Positions 6,269 to 13,108 of a stretch of DNA of 17,685 nt are shown in pieces. Both the position numbers and the translations under genes were made by a program. The notes below the pieces were generated by a model. It did no database searches. It was not told the DNA's origin and saw only the letters and a list, made by a program, of their open reading frames with translations. This stretch comes from GCA-2730975 sp964576585 (GTDB lineage Bacteria; Verrucomicrobiota; Verrucomicrobiia; Opitutales; Seribacteraceae). Each line of letters begins with the position of its first letter. Position 1 is the first letter of the stretch. The stretch is taken from positions 1 to 17,685 of the forward strand of contig CAZNWO010000063.1 in assembly GCA_964576585.1 (NCBI GenBank), in the 5' to 3' direction.

Positions 6269-6616
6269 ATGGCTAACACGAAATCAGCTCTCAAGAACGC
6301 AAGGAAAACTCGCGCTCGCACCATTCGAAACCGCCCCCTGAAGAGCAAACTCAAGACTTTGGAGAAAAAATTCAGGGCCAGCGTGGAAAAAGAAAATGCC
6401 GAAGAGGCGACGGAGACAGCCAAGGCTCTATCCTCCGCCTTGGACAAGGCATTGAAGAAAAACTTGGTCCACCGCAACAAGGTTGCCCGCAAAAAGTCAG
6501 ACTGCGCCAAGGCAATCTCCGGCTTGTCGGGAACAAGCAAGCCTAAGAAAGCGGCAAGCAAAGCCAAGGAGGAGCCTGAGGAAAAGCCCGAGTCGGATCA
6601 AGGCGGCGAGGAATAA
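6269..6616 (+). CDS. rpsT: 30S ribosomal protein S20 with extended acidic/basic tail
   Basis: A 115-residue bS20, a primary 16S rRNA-binding small-subunit protein. The N-terminus MANTKSALKNARKTRARTIR (1-20) is the classic S20 opening, and residues 21-88 form the three-helix bundle ending near AISGLSG. Usual S20 length is about 85-90 residues; the extra 27 residues (TSKPKKAASKAKEEPEEKPE and onward to GGEE) are a low-complexity charged extension. No Shine-Dalgarno sequence precedes the start, but a promoter lies close upstream. It follows rnpB and converges on the dUTPase-like gene, with 39 nt between stops. Confidence 0.95.
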   Translation: MANTKSALKNARKTRARTIRNRPLKSKLKTLEKKFRASVEKENAEEATETAKALSSALDKALKKNLVHRNKVARKKSDCAKAISGLSGTSKPKKAASKAKEEPEEKPESDQGGEE

Positions 6617-6655
6617 AGCTTCCTGCCACCACCTACCCAAATCGGCGAGACTACT

Positions 6656-7027
6656 TCAAATGTGACGAGAATCGGCCTCGTCCTTCTCCGAGTAGCCGCT
6701 GTCCTGCCGATTGTGGTTCACCTTGTTCTTCTTTAGGTAAGCCTCGTAGACGTCGTCTGCGGACATTCCCAAGACCTGAGCAAGGGAAATCAGGAAGTGG
6801 AAAAGATCAACGACCTCGACCTTGGCATTCTGCTGGTCGAATTCTTGGTACTTAGCCCACCACTTCCAGGGAACTGAATCGGTGAGCTCGGCCAACTCCT
6901 GCTGCATCGCTCGAACATAATTCAAAATCCACTTTCGCTGCTCCTCTTCATCCATGCCCTCGGTGATTACACCTATGCGACGATTCAAACCATCCTGAAG
7001 TGAAAAGATTTCCTCTAACTTGTCCAT
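6656..7027 (-). CDS. dUTPase (dimeric) / MazG-like all-alpha NTP pyrophosphatase
   Basis: A 123-residue all-alpha NTP pyrophosphatase, most like the dimeric dUTPase family. It would hydrolyse dUTP (or a related dNTP) to the monophosphate and pyrophosphate, keeping uracil out of DNA. The magnesium-binding motif E-x2-E is at E44/E47 (QQELAELTDS) and E-x2-D at E71/D74 (EVVDLFHFLISLAQ). KNKVNHNRQDSGY (100-112) fits the substrate-binding tail of this family. Trp-rich VPWKWWAKY (52-60) also fits. The ATG at 7027-7025 is preferred over further upstream starts because MDKLEEIF begins the first helix; the upstream extension is Arg-rich and unlike the family. dCTPase or another MazG activity cannot be excluded from sequence alone. 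Confidence 0.8.
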   Translation of the reverse strand: MDKLEEIFSLQDGLNRRIGVITEGMDEEEQRKWILNYVRAMQQELAELTDSVPWKWWAKYQEFDQQNAKVEVVDLFHFLISLAQVLGMSADDVYEAYLKKNKVNHNRQDSGYSEKDEADSRHI

Positions 7028-7037
7028 AGTTGAGGCG

Positions 7038-7066
7038 AAACGTAGAGGTGGCGCGAATCTTTGCAA
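7038..7066 (-). promoter_or_regulatory. Weak candidate promoter for the dUTPase-like gene
   Basis: On the minus strand TTGCAA (about 7066-7061), a spacer of about 16-17 nt and TACGTT (about 7044-7039) end about 11 nt before the ATG at 7027. Each box is only a partial match. It is recorded because the spacing repeats the short-leader arrangement of rpsT, accA and rpmJ. Confidence 0.2.
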
Positions 7067-7188
7067 GAGGTTTCTGTTGGTTGTCGCGCAGAATCGCATC
7101 GTTTTTGATTGTAAGCCCCCATTACTAACCCTAAACGAAGGAGGCTACATTACAAATATAACAAGATACCTCGACCGAGCCCGAATAC

Positions 7189-7291
7189 TATAAATCAAAA
7201 CCCATCCGGCGGCACCAACTGAGAAGTTGTCGAGGAACCAATCGCCCTGCAACAGCAAGGCTTGAAAGATGCCGCCAAGTAAAACAGCAAG
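7189..7291 (+). promoter_or_regulatory. Possible -10 box and structured 5' leader before the basic protein gene
   Basis: A TATAAA (7189-7194) could act as a -10 box, placing transcription start near 7200; I see no good -35. The following leader can fold into a closed multi-branched element: GGCGGCA (7208-7214) pairs with TGCCGCC (7270-7276). Inside, CAACT-GAGA-AGTTG makes a 5-bp stem with a GNRA tetraloop, and GCC-C-TGC-AACA-GCA-A-GGC makes a second hairpin (about 7243-7260). The element ends 15 nt before ATG 7292. It does not match a tRNA or any riboswitch I can recognise. A 7-bp match could arise by chance. Confidence 0.3.
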
Positions 7292-7900
7292 ATGAAAGAG
7301 AACTCAAATAATGAAAATCCTGGCCAAGGAGCAAAGTCACGCATCCGTTCCAGGTGGTACCGAGCAAACGAGAGACCGCTCGAGGGCGACTCCAGCGGTC
7401 CCGTTGCCAGCCCGATGGGCGAAGTCATCCTGAACCCGGGAGAACAGCTCAAGGACGACCTGTCCGAAGCCAAACCTTCCCCAAGAAGAAGAGATTCCAG
7501 GGAACGCGAATCAGATGGTCCCAGAGGAAGAGGCGGTCGATCCCGAGAAAGATCCAATGACAGGGGTCGGAAGCGGGACGGCGATCGCAGAAATTCCCGG
7601 AACCGAAAGGGAAGAAGAGGAAACGACCAAAGGGAAGATCGCGACAGGAACAAGTCCGGCGAAGATTCCCCTTCTTCGGAATCCAAAGATGGAGAAGGCA
7701 AACAAAGACATCGGAGACGCCGCCGAAAAAACCAACGCCATTCCGACAAGCAATCGGGCGAAAGAAAACGCGGATCCCACCGGGAAGGTAAGGGTAAACC
7801 CGAAGGCAAAACCCAGAACAAGAGAAAGGAAGCCCCAGCCGAACAAGGAAAGAAACAGGGAATCGTGGGAAAACTATTCTCTGTTTTCGGAGGCAAGTAA
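7292..7900 (+). CDS. Arg/Ser/Gly-rich basic low-complexity protein, unknown function
   Basis: A 202-residue protein with a moderately ordinary N-terminus (about 1-60, including SRIRSRWYRANERPLEGD and SPMGEVILNPGEQLKDD). A very long disordered stretch (about 62-185) rich in Arg, Lys, Ser, Gly, Asp and Glu follows, with repeated RDR, RGRGGRS and RRRRRK motifs resembling RS/RGG RNA-binding proteins. The C-terminus is a short hydrophobic patch, GIVGKLFSVFGGK, that could be an anchor or binding peptide. Codon use is consistent through the frame, and the two alternative frames over the same DNA are less regular, so I take this frame as the gene. It precedes murA by 45 nt and may be co-transcribed with murA-ruvB. 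RNA or nucleic-acid binding is inferred from composition only. Confidence 0.72.
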   Translation: MKENSNNENPGQGAKSRIRSRWYRANERPLEGDSSGPVASPMGEVILNPGEQLKDDLSEAKPSPRRRDSRERESDGPRGRGGRSRERSNDRGRKRDGDRRNSRNRKGRRGNDQREDRDRNKSGEDSPSSESKDGEGKQRHRRRRRKNQRHSDKQSGERKRGSHREGKGKPEGKTQNKRKEAPAEQGKKQGIVGKLFSVFGGK

Positions 7901-7945
7901 GTTCACTAACCCAAAGGCGACCCGAAAAAGAAAATAGCAGCCGGC

Positions 7946-9250
7946 ATGGAAGTATTTCGAATTCGCGGCGGATCGACCCTGCAAGGCACGGTGACGGTCA
8001 GCGGATCGAAAAACGCCGCGCTTCCAATGTTTGCCGCCACCTTGCTTAGCAAGGAAACTTCTGTCCTTGAGAACGTCCCCGACCTGAGCGACGTCAGGTT
8101 CATGGCTGAAATCCTGAGGCACCTCGGGGCTGAGGTGGAACGCATCAGCCCCAACGTCTGGAGAATTACTCCTAATTCCATCGATCACCGGGCACCGTAT
8201 GAACTGGTTAGAAAAATGCGGGCATCCGTATGTCTTTTGGGACCACTTGTAGGGCGTTTGCGAAAAGCCGTGATCCCCCTTCCCGGAGGCTGTGTGATCG
8301 GGCAAAGGCCCATAGACCTTCACCTCAAGGCAATTGGTAAACTGGGTGCAAAGGCCACTATTCGCGAGGGCGACGTGTTCGTTGACGGCTCGGACCTAAA
8401 AGGAGGCTCCATGTTCTTAGGCGGCAGGCAAGGCAGCACCGTAACAGGGACGGCAAACGCATTAATGGCAGCCGCGCTTGCTCCCGGCCTAACCCGAATC
8501 GAGAGCGCCGCCTGCGAACCCGAGATTCTGGACTTGTGCCGAATGCTGCAAGGCATGGGAGCCCACATCGAGGGCATAGGTTCCCACATTCTTACCGTTA
8601 CGGGTGTCGAAGAGCTAAGCGGCTGCCGCCACAAGGTCATCCCGGATCGCATCGAGGCAGGTACTTATTGCATCGCTGCAGCTATGACCGACGGCGAAGT
8701 AAAAGTACAGGGTGCGAGACAGGAGCACTTAGGAGCCTTCGCAGACAAGATGGAACAAGCGGGAGTCGAGCTAACCGCGATCGACTCCGACACAATTCTG
8801 GCCAAACGCAGCCCGAAAGGGCTTTCTTCATTGGAAATCATCACCCTGCCCTACCCCGGGTTCCCGACGGACCTTCAGGCGCAGGCTTGCAGCCTCGCAT
8901 GCATGTCACCCGGACTGAGCATCCTTACCGAACGCATATACCCCAATCGTTTCATGCACATTCCAGAACTGCTTCGGATGGGAGCCGACGTATCGATCGA
9001 GGGTTCAAGCGCCATCGTCCGAGGTGGTGCGGCTATGAGCGGCGCCCCCGTCATGGCCTCGGACCTGAGGGCCAGCGCTGCCCTAATCCTAGCCGGACTA
9101 GCCGCAGAGGGAGAGACTTGGGTCCAGCGTATCTATCATCTTGACCGCGGATACGACAAGTTCGATGAAAAACTTAGGAACTTGGGAGCACAAGTGGAAA
9201 GGCTGCCCGAGTCCAGCTTGCCCAAGACACACAGCAAGAGCCAATCCTGA
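7946..9250 (+). CDS. murA: UDP-N-acetylglucosamine 1-carboxyvinyltransferase
   Basis: A 434-residue MurA. It transfers enolpyruvate from PEP to UDP-GlcNAc, the first committed step of peptidoglycan synthesis, in the cytoplasm. Key residues are Lys22-Asn23 (GSKNAALPMFAATLL), the RAS motif (92-94) before LLGPLVGR, and the catalytic loop PGGCVIGQRP with Cys116, equivalent to E. coli Cys115. Because Cys rather than Asp is present, the enzyme is expected to be fosfomycin-sensitive. Later conserved stretches include DRIEAGTY, GFPTDLQAQ and DLRASAALILAGLAAEG. The length is typical plus a short Ser/Lys tail. The peptidoglycan role fits Verrucomicrobiota, most of which retain a cell wall. It lies 2 nt upstream of ruvB. 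Confidence 0.97.
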   Translation: MEVFRIRGGSTLQGTVTVSGSKNAALPMFAATLLSKETSVLENVPDLSDVRFMAEILRHLGAEVERISPNVWRITPNSIDHRAPYELVRKMRASVCLLGPLVGRLRKAVIPLPGGCVIGQRPIDLHLKAIGKLGAKATIREGDVFVDGSDLKGGSMFLGGRQGSTVTGTANALMAAALAPGLTRIESAACEPEILDLCRMLQGMGAHIEGIGSHILTVTGVEELSGCRHKVIPDRIEAGTYCIAAAMTDGEVKVQGARQEHLGAFADKMEQAGVELTAIDSDTILAKRSPKGLSSLEIITLPYPGFPTDLQAQACSLACMSPGLSILTERIYPNRFMHIPELLRMGADVSIEGSSAIVRGGAAMSGAPVMASDLRASAALILAGLAAEGETWVQRIYHLDRGYDKFDEKLRNLGAQVERLPESSLPKTHSKSQS

Positions 9251-9252
9251 AG

Positions 9253-10296
9253 ATGGACGAACCAAGCGCGACAGGCAGCGACTACCTTAGCGAAGCTCTT
9301 GAAAAGAAGGACGATGTAGACGCTGCCCTGAGGCCGCCGACCTTCGACGACTTTTCCGGACAGGCAAAGACCATCGAGCGTTTAAGGGTGGTGGTAGGCG
9401 CCGCCTCGAACCGAGGAGATCCGCTCAAGCATGTTCTGTTGTGCGGCCCGCCGGGCTTGGGGAAAACCACCCTAGCGCACATCATAGGGAGGGAACTGGA
9501 AAGGGAAATCAGGATCACCTCCGGGCCAGTCATCGACAAACCAGGCGATCTGGCGGGTCTGTTGACCAACCTACAGGAAGGCGACGTCCTTTTCATCGAC
9601 GAAATCCATCGCCTGCCCAAAACAGTCGAGGAATACCTATACTCGGCAATGGAGGACTTTCGGATCGACATCATGATCGACCAAGGCCCGAATGCAAGGA
9701 GCGTGCGACTCGAGATTCCTCGCTTCACCCTTGTCGGAGCCACCACACGAGTCGGCTTGCTAACCGCTCCAATGAGAAGCCGCTTCACTTTGCAGACAAG
9801 GCTCGACTATTACGCCCGCAAGGAGCTTACGAAAATCGTCAAGCGCAGTTGCAGTCTACTGGAAGTCGAGATCGACGACGATGGAGCAAATGAAATTGCC
9901 GGTAGAGCGAGAGGCACTCCGAGAATCGCAAACAACCTCATCCATTTCGCCCGAGACTTTTCCGAGCAAAGGGGAGATGGGAAAATAACCAAGAAGCTTG
10001 CGGCCCAAGCCTTGGAACTACTTGAGATTGACGCAAATGGCCTCGACGAGATGGACAAACGAATCCTCCAAGTCATGGCCGAAAACTACCGAGGCGGCCC
10101 AGTTGGCTTGGGTACGATAGCCGTTGCCGTGAACGAAGAGGAACACACCTTGGAGGAGGTGCACGAGCCCTTCCTCATTCAAGAAGGCTACATCCAGAGG
10201 ACTCCCCAAGGCAGGGTGCTTGCGCCGAATGGATGGCAGGCAATAGGCTTGAAGCCGGGTGGCGACACTGATTCGAGCCAACTCAACCTGCTCTAA
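9253..10296 (+). CDS. ruvB: Holliday junction branch migration DNA helicase RuvB
   Basis: A 347-residue RuvB, the hexameric AAA+ motor that with RuvA drives branch migration of Holliday junctions. Seen in order: N-terminal RPPTFDDFSGQ (27-37), Walker A GPPGLGKTT (65-73), Walker B DEIHRL (116-121), the arginine-finger region MRSRFTLQTRLDYY, sensor 2 RGTPRIAN, and the winged-helix domain with GGPVGLGTIAVAV and QEGYIQRTPQGR. The canonical ANRLLRRVRDF after sensor 2 reads ANNLIHFARDF here, a mild deviation. The start is 2 nt after the murA stop (TGAAGATG), so translational coupling is likely. Its last 14 nt overlap the 3' end of the opposite-strand Nudix gene. ruvA and ruvC are not in the window. 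Confidence 0.97.
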   Translation: MDEPSATGSDYLSEALEKKDDVDAALRPPTFDDFSGQAKTIERLRVVVGAASNRGDPLKHVLLCGPPGLGKTTLAHIIGRELEREIRITSGPVIDKPGDLAGLLTNLQEGDVLFIDEIHRLPKTVEEYLYSAMEDFRIDIMIDQGPNARSVRLEIPRFTLVGATTRVGLLTAPMRSRFTLQTRLDYYARKELTKIVKRSCSLLEVEIDDDGANEIAGRARGTPRIANNLIHFARDFSEQRGDGKITKKLAAQALELLEIDANGLDEMDKRILQVMAENYRGGPVGLGTIAVAVNEEEHTLEEVHEPFLIQEGYIQRTPQGRVLAPNGWQAIGLKPGGDTDSSQLNLL

Positions 10297-10819
10297 GAAG
10301 CAACCTCGACAACCTGAAAAGGTGGGCAAAGGAAGCGGAAAACTCTTTGGCTCGCTCATCCAGCAACTTGTCGATTTCGAGAGGCGAGATGCTTCGAATT
10401 TCGGAAATTTCGCTTGGATCAGCAACAAAAGGTCCGTCGTGGCAAAGTAGGTAGAGGCGGGCAAACTCCCATCCCGTTTCCAAGCAAGGGCTGACCCTGA
10501 GAATTTCTTCAAGCTCCATGGCAGAAACACTCAAGCCAATCTCCTCCGACAGCTCCCTGACCGCCGCCGAGAGGTATTCTTCTCCGGCATCCACATGCCC
10601 CGAACAGGAAGAACACCAGAGTCCAGGAGCTGAATCCTTGGACAAGGAACGCTGCTGCAGGAGTAATCGACCTTTGTCGTCAAAGACGAAAACATGAATG
10701 GCGCGATGGAATAGGCCACGCCGGTGAACCTCCGCCCGGCTTGCCGTGGAAACGGCACGATCCAAAGCATCCACAACATCGAAAAGCTCCGATTCGCTTG
10801 ATGAAATTTCACTTCTCAC
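10283..10819 (-). CDS. Nudix hydrolase, YfcD/Idi-like
   Basis: A 178-residue single-domain Nudix protein. The complete Nudix box G-x5-E-x7-REx2EExG is present (GHVDAGEEYLSAAVRELSEE followed by IGL), which binds the metals for diphosphate hydrolysis. The N-terminal ELFDVVDALDRAVSTASRAE and VHRRGLFHRAIHVFVFDDKG resemble YfcD-type enzymes, and GLWCSSCSGHVDAGE recalls type 1 isopentenyl-diphosphate isomerase; the true substrate is unknown. The start is taken as GTG at 10819 (VRSEISSSES), which gives the normal family start; longer starts run into the divergent gene. No Shine-Dalgarno sequence is seen. It diverges from the metallo-hydrolase gene across 58 nt and converges on ruvB with a 14-nt overlap. 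Confidence 0.85.
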   Translation of the reverse strand: MRSEISSSESELFDVVDALDRAVSTASRAEVHRRGLFHRAIHVFVFDDKGRLLLQQRSLSKDSAPGLWCSSCSGHVDAGEEYLSAAVRELSEEIGLSVSAMELEEILRVSPCLETGWEFARLYLLCHDGPFVADPSEISEIRSISPLEIDKLLDERAKEFSASFAHLFRLSRLLLRAG

Positions 10820-10877
10820 GAAAACAATCGCAAAAAACCCTTGGCTTAACCGCAAGTACGTTTTTTTCTGTTTCGCC

Positions 10878-11672
10878 GTGGTGGTAAGCTTCAAGATTCT
10901 TGCGTCGAGCAGTTCCGGAAATGCCGGCCTGCTGCAAACATCGGACTCCACAATCCTTCTCGATGCAGGTCTCTCCGGAAGAAAGCTCGCCGCCCTGCTT
11001 GCTGAGGAAGGAATCAAGCCCGGCGACCTCGATGCTATTTTCCTGACACACGAGCATGCGGATCATACTGCCGGCATTCGCGGGCTCTCCAAGCAGGCGG
11101 ACGTCCCGGTCTACGCAAACCGAGATACGGCCCAGGCGGTTCAGGCATCCCTGAAAAACAGACCCAGTTGGAAGATTTTCGAGACTGGAGAACCATTCAC
11201 TTTCAAGAACCTCAGGGTTCATCCTTTCAGCGTTCCTCACGATGCATACGATCCCGTAGGCTTTCACTTGGAATGGGGTGGAGAAGACTTGTTCAATCCG
11301 CCGGGCAGCCTCGCGTGGGTCACCGACCTTGGTCATGCCCCGAGGCTGGTTAGGGAAAAAATTGCCGGAGCAGCCATTTTGGTGATCGAGGCAAATCATT
11401 GCTCGGAAATGCTCGAAAGAGATACCAAGCGCCCATGGAGCCTAAAGCAGCGAATCAGCGGTCGCCACGGACACCTTTCCAACCGGGCGACACTTGAGCT
11501 CCTAAACTCGATCGAGAATCCTCGGTGGCAGGAAGTCTATCTCATGCACTTGAGCAAGGACTGCAACGACGTTGATCTGGTTCGAAGCTCCTTTGCGGGC
11601 TTGCGCGGCAATGGCCGATCTCCGGCAACGTTCGTCGTGGATCCAAACACCTCCGAGGCAATTCCCGCGTGA
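10878..11672 (+). CDS. Metallo-beta-lactamase-fold hydrolase, YycJ/WalJ-like
   Basis: A 264-residue metallo-beta-lactamase-fold protein. The metal motif HEHADH lies at residues 58-63 of THEHADHTAGI. Downstream ligand regions VTDLGHAPRLV, EANHCSEML, GRHGHLSN and LMHLSKDCND follow the YycJ pattern. The N-terminal FKILASSSSGNAGLL is the typical opening beta strand and SSGN loop. YycJ-type proteins are thought to be nucleases or phosphodiesterases, but the substrate here is unknown. The start is GTG at 10878 or 10881 just before SFKILA; the further upstream Met (10746) would overlap the divergent Nudix gene and add an unrelated segment. The gene overlaps pyk by 4 nt (GTGA). Confidence 0.88.
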   Translation: MVVSFKILASSSSGNAGLLQTSDSTILLDAGLSGRKLAALLAEEGIKPGDLDAIFLTHEHADHTAGIRGLSKQADVPVYANRDTAQAVQASLKNRPSWKIFETGEPFTFKNLRVHPFSVPHDAYDPVGFHLEWGGEDLFNPPGSLAWVTDLGHAPRLVREKIAGAAILVIEANHCSEMLERDTKRPWSLKQRISGRHGHLSNRATLELLNSIENPRWQEVYLMHLSKDCNDVDLVRSSFAGLRGNGRSPATFVVDPNTSEAIPA

Positions 11673-13093
11673 AGGCTTTTCATCGCCAAACCAAAGTCAT
11701 CGCCACCATCGGACCCGCCTCTGAAGAGGAGGACATACTTGAAGCCCTTCTAAAGGAAGGCGTTGCCATGTGCAGACTGAACATGGCACACGCCGATCAC
11801 GGTTGGACTAGAAAAATCACGCGAAGAATTCGAGAAGTGGGTAAGCGCCTAGGTAGAGAACCTGCGGTGATGATGGACGTAAAGGGGCCGGAAATACGAA
11901 CAGGTTATCTGGAAACACCCATAGAACTGGAGGAAGATCAGTTGCTCGACTTGGTCCACAAGCCCGACAGGCATCAAGCGGAGAACGCTCCACTGTTGGT
12001 GGAGGTCAACTACAAGAAGTTGTCCGAGCACCTCGAGCCGGGCGGATTGGTCATGCTGGACAACGGGATGATTCGACTGGAAGTGCTCGAGACCGAACCA
12101 GGAAGAACCCGATGCAAGGTCATCGAACCAGGTTTGCTAAGCAGCAGACGTCATGTAAATTTACCTGGAACCGAAGTGGATTTGCCTTCCCTCACCGAAA
12201 AGGACAAAGGCGACGCCTTAGTCGGAATCGAGGAGGAAATGGATTACTTCGCACTATCCTTCACCCGCAATGCAAAATCCATCGAGGTTTTGCGGAAATT
12301 TTTGGAAAGCCATGGTTCCGATGCGAAGATAATTGCGAAAATCGAGGACCAGTCATCGGTGGTGAACCTGGATGAAATCGTCCAAGCCGCCGATGGTCTC
12401 ATGGTCGCAAGGGGAGACTTGGGCATCGAGTGCCCATACGAGGAACTCCCCATCATCCAGCGACGAGCAGTGGGAACTTGCTTGGCCAATGGCAAACCAG
12501 TGATCGTGGCCACGCATCTCCTCGAGTCCATGATTGACTCACCCGTGCCAACAAGGGCGGAAATCAGCGACATTGCCAACGCGGTGAATGAGGGCGTCGA
12601 CTGCCTGATGCTAAGCGGAGAAACCACTAAAGGCGAACGCCCGGTGGAATGCGTGCGCATCATGAACAGGATAGCCAAGAGGATGGAGATGGAAATCGAG
12701 CCGGGTTTGACCGAGGAATTAAGGCTCTTTAGGCCGATGGCGAAAATGCTTCATTCCGCCGCCGCCTTTGCGATGAAACTGGAAAGAGCCGGCATCCTAG
12801 TTTTCACTAGGAGCGGCGACTTGGCGGAAAAGCTGGCTGCACTGCGCCCGAATCAGGCTCCCGTCTTCGCCTTCACGGACACGGAAGGCCTTCATCGGCG
12901 GCTGAGGCCTCTTTGGGGAATAGATCCGTTTCTAATGCAGTTTTCGGAAGATCCGGAAAAAACCGTGTCGGATGCGATCAAGCGCCTGAAACAAGAGGAT
13001 AGAATCGAGAAGGGTGATCAACTGGTAGCAGTGACGAACGTCTTGGCCCACGGTAAGATAGTGGAAAGCATTCAATTGCTAAAGATTGATTGA
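11669..13093 (+). CDS. pyk: Pyruvate kinase
   Basis: A 474-residue pyruvate kinase, the enzyme transferring phosphate from PEP to ADP at the end of glycolysis. It starts KVIATIGPASEEEDIL (9-24). The catalytic residues and motifs are MMDVKGPEIRTGY (68-80), KIIAKIED, ARGDLGIE, VIVATHLLESMID and LMLSGETTKGERPVE. A C-terminal allosteric-type domain (about 345-474) is present, with VFTRSGDLAEKLAALRPNQA. Two positions that bind the essential potassium in well-studied enzymes differ: NFSHG is NMAHA (Ser to Ala40) and DTKGPE is DVKGPE (Thr to Val71), while the Glu (E75) linked to potassium dependence is kept. The start GTG at 11669 overlaps the preceding stop by 4 nt, suggesting coupling. It converges on lptG with 15 nt between stops. 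Confidence 0.96.
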   Translation: MKAFHRQTKVIATIGPASEEEDILEALLKEGVAMCRLNMAHADHGWTRKITRRIREVGKRLGREPAVMMDVKGPEIRTGYLETPIELEEDQLLDLVHKPDRHQAENAPLLVEVNYKKLSEHLEPGGLVMLDNGMIRLEVLETEPGRTRCKVIEPGLLSSRRHVNLPGTEVDLPSLTEKDKGDALVGIEEEMDYFALSFTRNAKSIEVLRKFLESHGSDAKIIAKIEDQSSVVNLDEIVQAADGLMVARGDLGIECPYEELPIIQRRAVGTCLANGKPVIVATHLLESMIDSPVPTRAEISDIANAVNEGVDCLMLSGETTKGERPVECVRIMNRIAKRMEMEIEPGLTEELRLFRPMAKMLHSAAAFAMKLERAGILVFTRSGDLAEKLAALRPNQAPVFAFTDTEGLHRRLRPLWGIDPFLMQFSEDPEKTVSDAIKRLKQEDRIEKGDQLVAVTNVLAHGKIVESIQLLKID

Positions 13094-13108
13094 CCTCCCG
13101 AACAATGC

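Noticed and set aside
7208..7276. tRNA or SAM-type riboswitch in the leader before 7292
   Set aside because: The 7-bp closing stem and the GAAAGAT near the 3' side are suggestive, but there is no TTCGA T-loop or proper anticodon arm, and the SAM-I core is not present; kept only as an unclassified possible structure.
7195..7896. Ser/Leu/Arg-rich minus-strand frame opposite the basic-protein gene
   Set aside because: It is the antisense of Arg/Ser/Gly codons and begins inside the plausible gene; no family features.
7515..7937. Second plus-strand frame overlapping the basic-protein gene (Glu/Lys/Pro-rich)
   Set aside because: It starts internally and is a +1 shadow of the Arg-rich frame; the Arg-rich frame has a better start position, leader and end.
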